64,000 nucleotides of DNA. It comes from Galerina marginata (lineage: Eukaryota; Basidiomycota; Agaricomycetes; Agaricales; Galerinaceae). This document shows positions 11,710 to 23,499 of this stretch, piece after piece. Location: NCBI GenBank assembly GCA_023014335.1, contig JAECYW010000025.1, positions 372,001 through 436,000 of the forward strand, in the 5' to 3' direction. Under the pieces are notes generated by a model that did no database searches, was not told the DNA's origin, and was given only the letters and a program-made list of their open reading frames with translations. The translations under genes were made by a program, and so were the position numbers. The stretch's first letter is position 1; each line of letters begins with the position of its first letter.

Positions 11710-12815
11710 TTAGAACGAGGCTATTCCGTGAGATATGTTGAATGAAAGTTGGGAGTTCGCGATTATCGGAAGCTGGTTAGGGAAGCTTGCGGTGAACAAG
11801 TCAGACACCATTCTGAAGAAAAGAAATCAAAGTTGTGAGCTTCAACTGAGGGGCCGATGGTCGTTCATAAGTACCTTCCAAAGACTGTAGCCCCATTGGG
11901 GTTTAGGTCTAGGAATTATGAGATGAAGTAGCTTCGAACAAGGAGGAACGGCCTTACGGGTATCATCACTAGGTGACAGGTTTAACCTATGGGCCGCTGC
12001 AGCTCCAATGGCCTCGACCTATAGACAAAGACAACTCAGCGTGAGTTTGCATGCAGTATACTGCAAATGATCGACTGACATATTTTATGGACGAAGCGTG
12101 CAAGTCCAAAATGTGTGTCTTTTGCTGCTGAGAAATGAGAATGGCCTCTAAACAGAGCCAAAACAAAATTATTAACTCGAAAAATTACGTAGCACTTGAA
12201 TGTTGAATAAACGAACCAGCCGCAAAAGGTGCCAACGGGTCTTGGACCGTGCCGTTCGAATTGAAAGTTCGCCTCGTCAAACTGCTGACCATGACAGGTT
12301 CGCCTCCAGCAGCGCGAACTTGCTGAATGATAGACGTCAAATTGACGCCCATACCTGCGGGCGTCGTGACCTTCATGTCGTTGTGCCCAAACTGAATGGT
12401 GACCAATGTCCTTCTGCCATTGGCGACCTCGGCTTTGATGGCGGTCAAAGCAATTTTAAGCCATCTAGAAAATTCGTGAGCGGACTACGTGGAGGAAAAC
12501 AGGTGGAATCATACCCTCCAGTGATAAATGAAGCGGCGGTGGTTCCATGACGAGCAGTGTTATTGCAGGGGGTACCTTTGGCAACATCGGGGGTGTTTCC
12601 TGTCGTTGTCGACCCACAGAAACCGTCACCCCAACCGCCGCTATCGAGAGCAAGGATAAGACGCAGTATTAGCCGACCTATATTTAAATTTGAAGAGGCG
12701 TCGCTTACTCAACCGCGGTGGTACTGTCTCCAATAAGGACGAAGGATGTCGGTGTCGTGGCCGCGAATACAGAAGCAATCACCGACGCGAGGATGAAAAT
12801 CGATGTGGACCGCAT
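11710..12815 (-). CDS. Rhamnogalacturonan acetylesterase-like SGNH hydrolase (CE12 type)
   Basis: Seven exons (12709-12815, 12515-12640, 12196-12464, 12080-12147, 11958-12018, 11875-11908, 11710-11812) join in frame to 255 residues. An N-terminal signal peptide is followed by FVLIGDSTTA with nucleophile Ser31, then GGWGDGF (37-43), TARHGTTAASF, VTIQFGHND with GHND at 104-107, ILDLHASSI, and SDDTHLN giving the catalytic Asp208-x-x-His211 pair. These are the SGNH blocks of rhamnogalacturonan acetylesterases, which remove acetyl groups from pectin backbones. A naive reading stops after the GHND exon; the C-terminal catalytic pair is recovered only across three more introns, so the gene is intact rather than truncated. 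Confidence 0.9.
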
Positions 12816-14019
12816 TTTAAATGGCAGAAAATGATACTAAGCTTTTTTGAAATGCGATATGGGTCATTTTGGACGTTTTTGTGGGTTATATATCATTTTA
12901 GAGACGCCCTTGGGTCACTAGAACGAAGGAGTAACGACCCGGACCGCACTGCGAAGTATTAATATAAATTATTCTCAGAAATGGACATGGAAGACACGTA
13001 CGGGAGCAGTATAGGCTAATCCTCGCTAGAACGAGGGGCTTGTAGGACTTGGCGAGAAGAAAGCCACTAAAAGGGCCCAGAATCTGAGAGGGGTCAAGGT
13101 CATCCTGGTTTAAACCCATCCTTCTTTCAACTGGCAGGTCATACCTCGAGTCGGAGTCAGTACCACCGGGCTAAAGTATTCTTGCAGCCGCCCATAATTC
13201 TCGCGTCATGTATACAGTCTGGTCCCAATCCACTTTTCCGACGACTGGGATCCGAGCAAGGTGTTCCGAGGGTGCCCCGATCCTGGCGAGCCATTGATTA
13301 TTTCGAAATAAATATTGCACCTTCCAACTTCCCTTGGCCTTGCTCAAATACACCCGCTCCCACTACTGGCTGAGTTGGGCTGGTGTTGCACATAATATTG
13401 ATGGGTCGAATTCGGATAATTAATAAGTACGGCTTCACATGGTCAGCCTGGTCAAGTCAGGTGTCGACTGGTAAATCGAAACCTGAGTGAAGTCATGAAA
13501 GGCTGGGAGAGAATCGAGCGAGGATGAAATGGATGCCGACTTTGTGGCTCCTTCCGCATGCAAACGCCTTTTCAGCCGGAAACAATTAGATTGACAAACA
13601 ACAACAGCCACAAAAAATTAATACATGACCTGAAAGAAAATGAAAGCCAATGAGAACAACAATGTGAAGCAAATAGAAAACCCAATCCCACCAAATTCAA
13701 AGCAATGACGCAAAGACACCGAAGAAACGTACAGCAGCACAATCGTAATCGTACAAGACTGCCAAAAAGGTGGAGGTCGAAGTGTATTTAGTCGTGAATG
13801 AAACGAAGAGCAGTCCAATGTCAGTAAGTGAGTAGACGAAGTCTGAGTACAACTACAGATGTTTATGCGTGTGCCGGGTGAAATTACTGGGATACTGTAG
13901 AGGCGAATACGCGAAGAGTTGGGGTGGATAAGATACCGTAAATGGCTGTGTCCCGAGCGGCAAACTGAGGGAACACGGGGTTGGGAAAATGCGATGACAT
14001 TTCGGGCAGACGTTCGGGC
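12816..14019. other. Intergenic region, nothing recognised
   Basis: About 1.2 kb upstream of the acetylesterase and downstream of the MARVEL gene. No coding exon, RNA gene or clear repeat found. Confidence 0.45.
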
Positions 14020-14839
14020 TCAGGCCTCGACGAGCCCCCTACCATAGCCATCACCGCGTTTTGCAGACATTATACCACGGATGAGCACGAATATCAACAT
14101 GAATGTTAATAAAACCCTATACGACATTTCCTGCATCAGATTTGTCGTCATGTATGACAGGAAAAAGAAGGCGAACCAAATAAGCCAGGCAAAACCTTCC
14201 AGTGCGTTAAGCTGTCCGCAGTAGACGAAGACGTCTTGGGTGCTGCAGTTCAGAGTACCACCGACGGCGGCAGTGATGGCGGCTGCAGCTGCCAACCATA
14301 GGATCCATGTAAGAAACAAACTAAATGGGAAAAAATATCAGCGTAAGCTCAATCGGCTAAATGGGGAACCAATGTTAAGTTTTAAATGAATTGAGGCAGG
14401 CCACGCCAGCCACATCGTCCAAGTCGCCAGCGCAAAGTTGAAAGAAGAGAGAATAAGAGATACTTACGATATGAAATGCGAAGCCACGCTGGCCACAAAG
14501 CTACTTGAAGCCACCAGGAAGGAAACCAGATACACTGAACTGACAAGAATCGTCCAGATGGAAACGAAGAGTAGGTAGCGAACGCGAGCTCTTACGCTCG
14601 AGCTGGGGTAGTTGTGATGGGCGTTATATTTGGCTGTTAGCCATGCAGATATACACAACTGTAATATGGAAGATGAGGATCTTTGACGCAAATGAGGATG
14701 GGAATGACAAACCTCGATGATGGAGAAGACGAGGAGGGCACCGAATGTGACTGATAGTAGGTTTCAGCGGTTTAAAGCGCAAAGGAAATGGAAGGAACTC
14801 ACTGGGATGACCAATTCGAATAAATGAGTCTATGGCCAT
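14020..14839 (-). CDS. Four-helix MARVEL-like membrane protein
   Basis: Four exons (14803-14839, 14713-14750, 14468-14658, 14020-14320) join in frame to 188 residues. Hydrophobic segments lie near residues 14-32 (FGALLVFSIIELCISAWL), 52-75, 85-110 and 125-165. A polar Asn/His/Tyr loop follows helix 1 and an extracellular-type loop with two Cys (NCSTQDVFVYC) follows helix 3. This is the topology of MARVEL-domain proteins, abundant in basidiomycetes and linked with membrane apposition and trafficking. The C-terminus is short and basic then acidic. No enzyme motif is visible. MARVEL membership is judged from topology and the IEL-x(3)-SAWL type first helix, so the family call is moderately firm. 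Confidence 0.75.
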
Positions 14840-16135
14840 GGTTGGTTCGTGTGTGGTGATTGTTTGGTAGTCAAACTTTCGTTATTCGTCTGTTATACCA
14901 CAGTAAAAAGGGTAAGACGATGGCAAGTAAAAAGCAGCGAGAAAAGAAAAAGCTTTATCAGACTCGAGCACAAAAAAGGAGTTCCAATTGTCTTACAATG
15001 CGGAGGTCTTTATTTCGTCAATCAGAGTCGGAAAGGAGATGTTCGTGAAGGTGTGATATGAGCTACACTCTCTTGTACGTGGAGCAAACTTGTAGAACAG
15101 GAGAAGTCTGAAACTTGACGTGAGCTCGTTATACGTGATGGAAGGCATACCGGAACAAGAAGTCCAGATACGCCGAATGGGTTGCAATCCTCACCTCGAG
15201 TGGTAGTAAAGTTGGCGTTAATTTCGTGAAATTGGCGCTTTGAAGCTACAAAGCTGTACTTTGTGAGGACTTTTGTAGGATTTTGAGTGCTGCGGAAGGT
15301 CTCGATGAGAAACTGGGCTGTGGTTCGACTCGAGGATTTACTTACCTAATGAAATTTCAACCAGAATGACGTCAGACCCACGTGCAATTGTGTTCGGAAC
15401 CATTCCTGGAACCAAATCGACATCATGATCAGTGAAGTTATCTTATCTTATAATTACGACTCTCGGGACAGCCGGCGTTCAACGTTACATAATGAACATT
15501 CAAATTATTCTTCTTCCTCCAACCACCCAATCCTAGGATCAAGGAACAGGTCTTTCGGCTTTCTATTTCTGCTTTTCATCCTTCCAGGTGCTTTCTGCGA
15601 ATATGCATTCTAGACCTACGCTATATGAAGGAAATCGAAATCGAGATTTGGGCAAACTACGCCTCTGGGGCGTTACTTGACTCCTCAGAGCATCTTCGCT
15701 ATAGAACAAGAGCATGCCGTATACGATATGTACACATGGTTGACAGCTTGTGGCTGCGCATGCCTTTCTACACGGAGCTTAGACTTCACCGCCCATTCGT
15801 ATTTGTTCTTGGTTTCACCCTAGTTTCCAGTGGAAATAATGCGGCTGTCGCGAGTAACCGTTTTGATTGGCAGGAGACAAAAACGCATTCTCATTGACTG
15901 GTCAGTCTTTCGAGCTTTCGGGGGCAAAGAGCATCGAACGCACTCGATTTCTGAAGGATTCTCGAATCTTCTGCCCTGGCTAGGTCCTGGGAAGCGAAGC
16001 TCAGCAACAACAAATGCTTACATAACTCTGGAAACTCCCAGAACCTTCTCGCTGAGACTGGCAATCCTCAATATCTAGGTTACGGTTAGCTAAATAAAAA
16101 AAGTTGGCCCCTTGAAAGCCAAGCCAGAAGTCACC
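14840..16135. other. Intergenic region with one possible minus-strand exon
   Basis: A minus-strand open stretch near 15345-15440 reads like an exon (contains LVPGMVPNTIARGSDVILVE, ending at a GTAAGT donor near 15344). The next plausible exon toward 15000 has no consistent frame. It may be a gene fragment; I do not recognise it. Confidence 0.25.
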
Positions 16136-16288
16136 TAACGAGGCGCCGCGCCTCCGCGCGGTGCTGGGTTGGTGACAAATAGCGACGTTAATGCTCTTCG
16201 CTCACTCCTCTTCGCTCTCATGCAGCCGACGACTCAAACCTATTTGGAGTTGAAAGGCTCGCCCATGCGAAGCACGGGTCATTGCTAG
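16136..16288 (+). mobile_element. Helitron-like 3' terminus
   Basis: A GC-rich stretch with GGCGCCGCGCC ends in an imperfect hairpin (CCCATGC-GAA-GCACGGG, 16262-16278) followed by TCATTG and CTAG at 16285-16288, with T as the next base. A hairpin a few bases before a terminal CTAG followed by T is the standard Helitron 3' end. No RepHel gene or matching 5' TC end was located, so this is probably a non-autonomous or truncated copy. Confidence 0.45.
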
Positions 16289-16317
16289 TACGAGGATACA
16301 ATTGCCATCTTTCTGTC

Positions 16318-16676
16318 AGTCCCGAAGAAGATAACATTGTTCCTCTCATCACCTCTACGCATTGTGGGTACTTTGCCACCATATGCCAATCTTAATTCGC
16401 TTCGAGGCTCTGCTGCATCAGCACGGCATGAAACATACCCGTGTTTAGTACCTATCAGCCACCTTCAGGTTCGCTCGAGTTTTGGAGGAAATGGCTTCAG
16501 GGCTTCTCGTATCGGACAGGTGCTAATGGACCGATCTCACAAACGCCGTACCCCCATCCGTTCTCCCCAAAATCGCTCAAGCATGCTTCGAAAATCCCCA
16601 AGTACAAGATATACTCCTCTCAAGGCTGGCCACCCTCGTTCCCCACCTCCCGCGTCACCGACCTCCAAACACCGCT
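16318..16676 (+). repeat. Dispersed repeat, copy A
   Basis: This stretch is alignable by eye over most of its length to 35128-35468 (shared landmarks CTTAATTCGCTTCGAGGCTC, GCACGGCATGAAACATACCC and AAGATATACTCCTCTCAAG). It is not coding in a conserved frame. It is a dispersed non-coding family or a truncated element. Confidence 0.6.
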
Positions 16677-16849
16677 GGCACCCGCTGCTGTTTTCCAAAG
16701 AAACAGCGGTAAAAAACATGAAACATGTCTTCTGTATTTATTGCCTGTTTCTTTCACAAACAGCATTCGGGCTTCCCTTTTTAAGTATCCCCGACTTGCT
16801 GTATTTTTGAGAAACAGACAATAAAGACAGAAGTCCTGCTTTTATTGGC

Positions 16850-16985
16850 TGTTTCTTATGGAAACCCGGAACACCAAGCTCGAAATTCACCGTAAGCTCG
16901 TTGCCAAACACTTCCAGCCGATACTGCCGTTATATTTTAGGGAATATGGACCCCAGAAACCTCTCACTGCCATGTGGAGGGTACT
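16850..16985 (+). repeat. Dispersed repeat related to 28430-28532 (inverted)
   Basis: The plus strand here can encode METRNTKLEI and later a KPLT segment; the minus strand of 28430-28532 encodes the same first ten residues and a similar tail. Both copies sit next to members of the dispersed family above, so they are probably parts of one larger repeat. Coding status is doubtful. Confidence 0.45.
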
Positions 16986-17154
16986 GCACCTTTCTTACCG
17001 CTATTTAATACACATGTCATTAGATGCTGTGCATTGTTTTAGACTTAAACTAGTAAATGTTTGGAATATGTATTTGGTCTGCTGGGAATGGACAAAGGAA
17101 CTCGATTCATGAACAATGCCAATATATAGACCACTAAAACGGGACTGTCTGTGA

Positions 17155-17260
17155 AGGCAACCAAAATTCGTGTTGAGGGGTGTTTACCTAAGCTCCAAAA
17201 TGATGAGAACTCGATTCTATTTCTTAATAGCTATCGAATAAGCTTGAAATCTCGATCGTA
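17155..17260 (+). repeat. Isolated copy of the terminal-repeat unit
   Basis: Contains GAGGGGTGTTTACCTAAGCT preceded by CCAAAATTCGTGTT, the hallmark of the units that make up the inverted repeats at 19960-20361 and 25845-26233. It lies just left of the unrecognised gene at 17421-19822 and could be an older or outer element boundary. Confidence 0.6.
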
Positions 17261-17420
17261 GCCCCGAAAATCACTACCTAACGCAAGACTTATGCCCCGC
17301 GCAAGCGGAGGCACTGACGCGATCACGTGCCACGCATCAACATGTTCGCGTCCAAAATAAACGAAATCCTCCTGACGTCGTGTCCACTGCATCTCCTCTT
17401 TTACACCACAGTCCATTCCC

Positions 17421-19822
17421 ATGCCAGAATCACGCGAAGAAGACGGAAGTTCTTTGCTTTTTACTGACAGCTTCGAAGCCCTCAAGGGAAAGACGTCATT
17501 TAATCTTATTAGACTTCATGCCGACGCTTCAAAAACGGAGGAGAGGGATTATAATGCCCAAGACGGACATGTCATTGGCCTTACACCACATTGCAGAATC
17601 ATGAGGGGCACCTCTGGCTCCCAGACACCTCTTTGGCCACCAAAATTTGCTTGCACCGCAGAAAATCCAAATCCACTGCCCTTAACCACTCTAACTTTGC
17701 GAGGATCACACTCAGCCAACCGGGCGATTATTTTAGATTTTGGAACATATTTCTTGAAGGTGCTTTCTTTCCTTCATTTCTTCACCGCCTTTTGTCCTAA
17801 GAGCCTATTTCATCCATTGTTCAGATTGCATACCTCACACATACGTCAATCCAATTCTATAGTCGGCAAGTTTGGACTGACTCAATCCTGCCTGTCAGTA
17901 AACATGTGAGTAAATGTTATGTAGATATTTAAGACATTCTCACTGTTGAATTTGGCTCTTAGGATCGCGGATTTCACATTGGCCTGGCCCTCGAGTTCCC
18001 AGAATATGTCATTGCCTTCCTTTCAAACGATCTTGTATTCCAGGTACTGTTGCCTCTACCTCTATAACTCTTTAGTAATGTCTGACACATCCATGAAGCC
18101 TGTCTGGGGCGCCTCTCTCAAGGAGTTGAGGAATGGATATATTGATATATATCAGGATTATGGCGCGTTCTTGGAACTAGTGGCAGAATGGATCAATGAA
18201 CGCGCGACGTCATCCTCTTCCCGACGCGGTCTTGTCTGTGAGGTTATGCGAGATGCCAATCATGTCTGGTTTGGCATTGGAGTTTACACAATCTGTGAAA
18301 TCCTTTTCATGGCAGGTTGGTGGTGCTTATGCCCTCTCATTATGATTCTTTATGACGGTCCAACTATTAGGTGTTTCCCCCTTCCTGATGGAGATCGAGG
18401 TTTTCAACAACCCATCCCGCACCTGCCGTATCTGCGAATCGTTCTGGGCTTATAAGCACAAATCCGTCACCGATCTTCCGTATGTGCAACGATTATCTTC
18501 CTTTTAACTATCTCCCAAGCCTGTTACTATCTAGATCGCTTTTAAAGCCGTGTATAAGGAATGGTATTCTGGCCCCGACAAAAGAGCAACGCCTTACATA
18601 TAAGAATTGGCTACATGTTTATGCCAAGGACAAGTCTGCCATTACACTTCGTATGGCTAACCTTGTTGATTTATATGAGGCAAGTAAATATTACAGTTCG
18701 TTCTGCTTTCGATCATTTTGACCTGAGAATATCTACTTCAGTTAAACCTTCAAAACCTCGCAACTCAGGATAACACCTGGTACCGGTATCCCGATTGCGA
18801 GACCAGTCCTCCCGCAATTTACGACGTATTTGAGCCAAACTACCTGCGACCTGCTTTCGAGCTGAAGGATGTCCATTTGGGTGAATTAATTTTTGGGCAT
18901 GATGAGTGGGCTCGCTATGGATTGAAACCTGGAAAACCGAACGCGTTAACTGCAATGTTTGCCTATGAAGGTAATAATAAATCCCATTTACAGAATGACT
19001 TGCTGATAACAGTGATCAACGACAGGCCTTTTAGACGAACCAACATATCTTCGGCCAGCGCATTACCCTGACATTTTTGTTCCCTATGGACCTACGACTT
19101 GGCGACAACGCCAAACCTACACATATCGTGTTCCCACCAAACAGGTTTGGTCTATAACTCCTTGCTTTCCTGAAAATTCGCATGTGGCACCTACAATTGC
19201 TATAAGGTATGGAAGGTGTTCAATTGACAATTGTGACTTTCCCTTGATCATTAACTCTTGTCTTGTTTAGATCAAAAAAGAGGATTACCCAAGTGACTGG
19301 GCAGAAACGGCATGCCATGCTGTTCAGCACCATTGTCTCTGAGACCCGTGGAGTCGCCATTGGGCCTCTTGAATATTGTGGCAACGGAAAGGTGATTAAA
19401 CTGCCTCATGGAAAGACAACGTAAAGTCCTTTCTTTTTTTCGCATTAGTCTCGGCTTCTAACATTGAAATAATCAGAGTGTCAATTGTCCGTCATGATCC
19501 CTGTGTTCCGCAGTTCTACGCACAGAGGGAAATGATTGGGCTTGAAAGAAAGTCCAATGGACTTGATCGAAGTGGGACAGCAAAGAAATCCATGTCACAA
19601 GCATGCAAGCAAAAACGCCGTCAAATTACAGCTAAAACTAGCTCGCTGTCTGGTTCGTCACCTGCACCACCTGACTTATCAGCGCTTGCACCCTCTATTT
19701 GTGAAAATGTCGTACCAGTAAAGAAGAGGCGACTTAGTGCTGATAAAGCACTTGTTGTGTCGGTTGTAGGAACTGAAAATATCGACATTGACTCTATCTC
19801 CTTGGGAAGGCGGAAGCGATAG
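17421..19822 (+). CDS. Unrecognised multi-exon gene with basic C-terminus
   Basis: Exon-like blocks on the plus strand join by splice signals: up to 17759, 17802-17905, 17963-18043, 18099-18315, 18371-18479, 18535-18679 (GC donor), 18742-18970, 19026-19144, then blocks up to a final exon ending at 19822. The reading is strongly protein-like (for example FHIGLALEFPEYVIAFLS, RTCRICESFWAYKHKS, ELIFGHDEWARYGLKPG) and ends in basic clusters KKRR and RRKR that could be nuclear localisation signals. The first exon (candidate ATG 17421) and the joint near 19145-19290 are uncertain: one splice choice stops early at about 19341. I do not recognise the family. It lies between two copies of the terminal-repeat unit, so it may be element cargo. 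Confidence 0.5.
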
Positions 19823-19959
19823 GTAATATTGATTAGTAGTATCTATATAATATACAATAATTCTGTGCAAAGAGCTAATCAAAAGTGATGTTCATCAGTG
19901 AGGTCAGGAAGTCAGAAACTCGGCTAAATTTTGTAGTTGAGGTTGAGGACAAATGCCGT
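19823..19959. other. Short spacer before the left inverted repeat
   Basis: The 3' flank of the preceding gene and the edge of the inverted-repeat element. Weak resemblance to the repeat unit near 19925-19960 suggests the element boundary may be a little further left than stated. Confidence 0.4.
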
Positions 19960-20361
19960 ATTTGTATTGGAGAAAGATCATTGAAACTTGCATAGAGGGG
20001 TGTTTACCTAAGCTCCAAAATTATGATAAATATAATCTCCTTATTAAGAGCTTCCAAATGCACCCAAAATCATGAATGTAGGTGTAGAATTGAGTGCAGA
20101 GCAAGAGTTTTGTCATTTTGGACGGCTTGGGATGTGGTGGTAGCATAGCCACATGTATTTGGCGAAAGATCACCAAAATTCACATAGAGGGGTGTTTACC
20201 CAAGCTCCAAAAATATGATAAATATGATCCTCTTATTAATAGCTTTCAAACGCACCCAAAATCATGAACGTAGGTGTAGAATTGAGTGCATGGCAAGAGT
20301 TTCTTTTTGTATGACCCAAATCATCGGCGATTCATCGCAGTCACACAGCCACTCATAAGTG
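19960..20361 (+). repeat. Left inverted terminal repeat (two units)
   Basis: Two direct units share GAGGGGTGTTTACC, AAGCTCCAAAA, CACCCAAAATCATGAA and GTAGGTGTAGAATTGAGTGC. The first unit is closest to the outer right unit in inverted orientation and the second to the inner right unit, including the GACCCAAATCATC and CACACAGCCACT tail. Confidence 0.8.
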
Positions 20362-20741
20362 CGCCACAGCCTTTTTACTCCCTTTTGACTGGCAGTAGAG
20401 TCCGAAATTTAAAATAATATGTGTGTATTCAATGAAAAAATATAGAAAGGTAGTTATGTAGATTTTCGGGTTTTAATAAACTAGACTAAAGGTGCTCAAA
20501 TTGTCAGTAAGATATTTAAACTGGATTTTTTGAAGTTATAAAGAAGGACTGATGTCGATAGAGTATCGAATGAATGGGATTATCCACTTAAAGTGAATTT
20601 TTGGTTGGAAGGAATTTGAGTAATGACTGAGAAAAGGAATGGTATCATCCACCAAAGTGAATGTCGGGACGAAAATAAAGACTAGGACAAAGGAGTGGTA
20701 AAAGAAAGAAACAACGAGCAGACAGGTTCACCCATTAGAGT
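20362..20741. other. Spacer between left repeat and kinase 3' end
   Basis: AT-rich sequence holding the kinase 3' flank. No gene or repeat recognised. Confidence 0.45.
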
Positions 20742-23499
20742 TCAAGCCGCAGAATCATGTGCATTCATTGTTGCCCCAAGACGGTTCAACTTGAACCATC
20801 GACAGTATTTGTTGCATTCGTGTTGAGCTGGAAATTTCTCAAAAGCGGTGCCTAAGTTCCCATCACCGAAGAGATTATCTCCAAGGGAGCTGGGTAAACA
20901 ACTTGTCAGAGTTTCTCCAAATCTGGTTTGATACTAACTTACGGGGCTGTCATGATTTGTGGGTCTGTTAAGACATTACCGACACCTGTAATAGGTGTTT
21001 CAATATTAACAAAGTGGAACAAAGAACAAAAAGATAGACAACGGTACCTTGGAAGTCCGAAACATACATAGTTTTGTGCGTGAGCTGGTATTGTGCATGC
21101 TGTACAAAGCACAAGAACTGCACCCTTCGGTTGTGAATCGGGTCGGTGCTCCCAATATCCAGTGGCTTTGCATTGTCATTGTGAATGTACTTGATGAACA
21201 ACTCTGGGCTGGGCAATATCTCCTCAAGAAGGTAAACAGCACGGTGTGTGCTGCTGGTATTGCTGTCAAGTGGTTTCTGAGCGACCGCCACAGCAGCAGA
21301 GACAAATCGGAACCTCTCAATCTCGAATGGTGGTTGCGGAGGATCATGCCTGACAATGAATGCCCAAACAAAGTCGTACACCATTTTTAGAAGAGCTGAC
21401 GACCAGACAAGCAATTTCCCTTCATCTGATATCGCATATTGCTCGTCTGCATAGCCTAAGCGTGTAATTGCCTTGCTGTGAAACTTCTCCTGGAAGACCC
21501 GTTTCAGCGCAACAGTACATGGAAGCGATGCGTCCGAGGATAATTGGCCATTAGGTAAAGTTGGGATGGCACCCAAGCCACTCGACGGTCTCTTGGTTTC
21601 GAATTGCAAAGTTGCCCGCATTGCAGTCTTGAATGCGCCTTTGCCAAGGAATCCATTCGGCCCAGGATCGTAAGATAGGCGAGCAAAGTAGATATTTCCA
21701 TGGAGCTTGAGCATAAGATCCTGGTTTGGTTTGGCGATCAGATCATCGATCTTAACAGTTGGCAGCTGTTCCAATAGAATTTGTTCGCAAATGAAAGAGA
21801 CAACTGCGCTCATGTTAGTGAACCATGGATACTGACCAAAGAAAGCAGAAACGCACCACGTTGGGAATTCTTTGCACTGATTCCCCCCTGTTGGACAGCA
21901 GTTTTAAACTTCTCAGGGTCTAACGGCCTAAATTCTTGGCTCTGGTTCGCACCCTCAGCATTTGGGACTGGTAGGCCGGAAACTTTGACGACCTCAACAA
22001 TACCGCTGTCAGTTGAGGAAGTGCCTTGTGGAGCTGGAGTGCTGCCTATGGGCTTGGATGGTTCCCCAGGTTTATTCCACCATCGCCTCTCCTCTAGACG
22101 CCGACTAGTAGTCACTTCACCCGCTGTTGAGCCCTCATCTTCACCGTCCGAGTCCGAAAAAATGGCTTGTTTCTTTTTCTTCTTCTTTCGATGTTGTGAA
22201 TCGCTAACATCAGCAACACGCTTTCCCTTCCCTTTTGCCTAGGTAAAGGTAGAATGTCAGATATCAGTAGACGATAGAAATACAAACTACTTACTGGAAC
22301 TTGAGGTGCGTTCATCAAATGAGATGGCACGTCTGCAGTAAATTCCAGATAACCCTAATAGAGTTTGATATCAGCACTCTGGGCTGAGATTGATACATGC
22401 AAGATACATGAGACATACATTGGCTCGGTTCTCAATCGCATTCCAGACTGACTCCTCAAAAAAGAAACCGAAGATTGGGGGCTTGCTTGGTGCTTTAAAA
22501 ATTGGCATAGAATCCTTTTTGCGTGGCGGAGCTTTGAGAAATCGGTTGCCAAAATGTGGGGAATCTGTCGGGCTAACACGCAGCCATAATCCACCGCCAG
22601 TCTCGCGCAGGGTCATTGCATTGATGTTGAAAGGGATATCGCCGCAAAATATTCTGAGAGGTGACAGCAAGAGCTCTTGAACCCTAGCAATAAGATCCTT
22701 GCCAGAGATGTTCGAGTTCACAGGGAGTGTTTCCTTGATTTGCTAAATCACCAAAAAATGAGCTTGGATCAACGATAAGAAACGCAAAAAAAAACATACC
22801 GGAACCCTTATTACATTGCCGCTGGTGTCCGCAATAGGTTCACAGACTTCAATATTCAGATGAAGGAGGCCAACCTGGCTCAACGGAGGGGCGCCTTTAT
22901 AAGCCAAAGTCGACCATCGTTGGTTTTCTTGACCATGTTGCATATGAGCTGATGAATAACCGATAGATGGCAAAGGTTGTGAATGATGCGGAACATTGAT
23001 TGTAGATTGAGCAAGCCCATTAGATCCAGACATATAATTCTGAACTGGATTCCTGACAGTTGGACCCATGGTAGGATGCGTGGGTGGTACGGCAGTGACG
23101 CGTCCTTGTGGTTTATGTCCGCCTACAGTGACATCAGTATGCATCAGAAGGACCTCAACATTTTTACCTACCTTGGCGCTGGGATTCATTGACATGTCGA
23201 CGGATTGCAGTGGAATCAGGAACAGATCCACCAGTGCCACCATCCTTGAGCTCAGGTTGACGTTGACGTGTGGTAGTAGCAACCTTGCTCATGTAGTAGT
23301 GGTAGCATGGGCCACAGACCCATTTTCCTGGGAGGTCCTGCATTACATTTGCGAAATAGTACCGATGCTGACCAGGTTCAATCGTTTGACCACATTGGCT
23401 GCGTTCGCACTTGCAAGCTACTGTGGCCAGGACATTTGTTGTAAACTGAGTGGTGGCAGCGCTTCCAGTTGGTGGAGGAAGCAGGCCACCTGAGGCCAT
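20742..23499 (-). CDS. Alpha-type protein kinase with N-terminal Cys cluster
   Basis: Eight exons (23172-23499, 22800-23122, 22419-22742, 22295-22354, 21860-22238, 21048-21803, 20943-20985, 20742-20889) join in frame to 786 residues. An N-terminal Cys module (CKCERSQC ... WVCGPCYHYY) resembles a zinc ribbon. A disordered Ser/Pro/Gln and basic region with a run of Lys follows. Residues about 472-786 are the alpha-kinase domain: GKGAFKTA loop, VALKR lysine, YLLEEIL, YIHND, FVQHAQYQLT, YVSDFQG, LTDPQIM, FGDGNLG and the closing QHECNKYCRWF zinc-type motif. Alpha-kinases (EF2-kinase/myosin-heavy-chain-kinase fold) are greatly expanded in Agaricomycetes. No key block is missing. It is divergent from the integrase gene inside the inverted-repeat element. 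Confidence 0.92.

Noticed and set aside
12185..12448. Acetylesterase that seems to stop after the GHND block, a truncated gene
   Set aside because: Three further introns lead in frame to ILDLHASSI, the catalytic DDTHLN and a normal C-terminus ending at 11710, so the gene is complete.
20521..20900. CRISPR-like or simple tandem array near the left inverted repeat
   Set aside because: The repeats are two long units matching an inverted partner at 25.8-26.2 kb, not short regularly spaced repeats; the organism is also eukaryotic.
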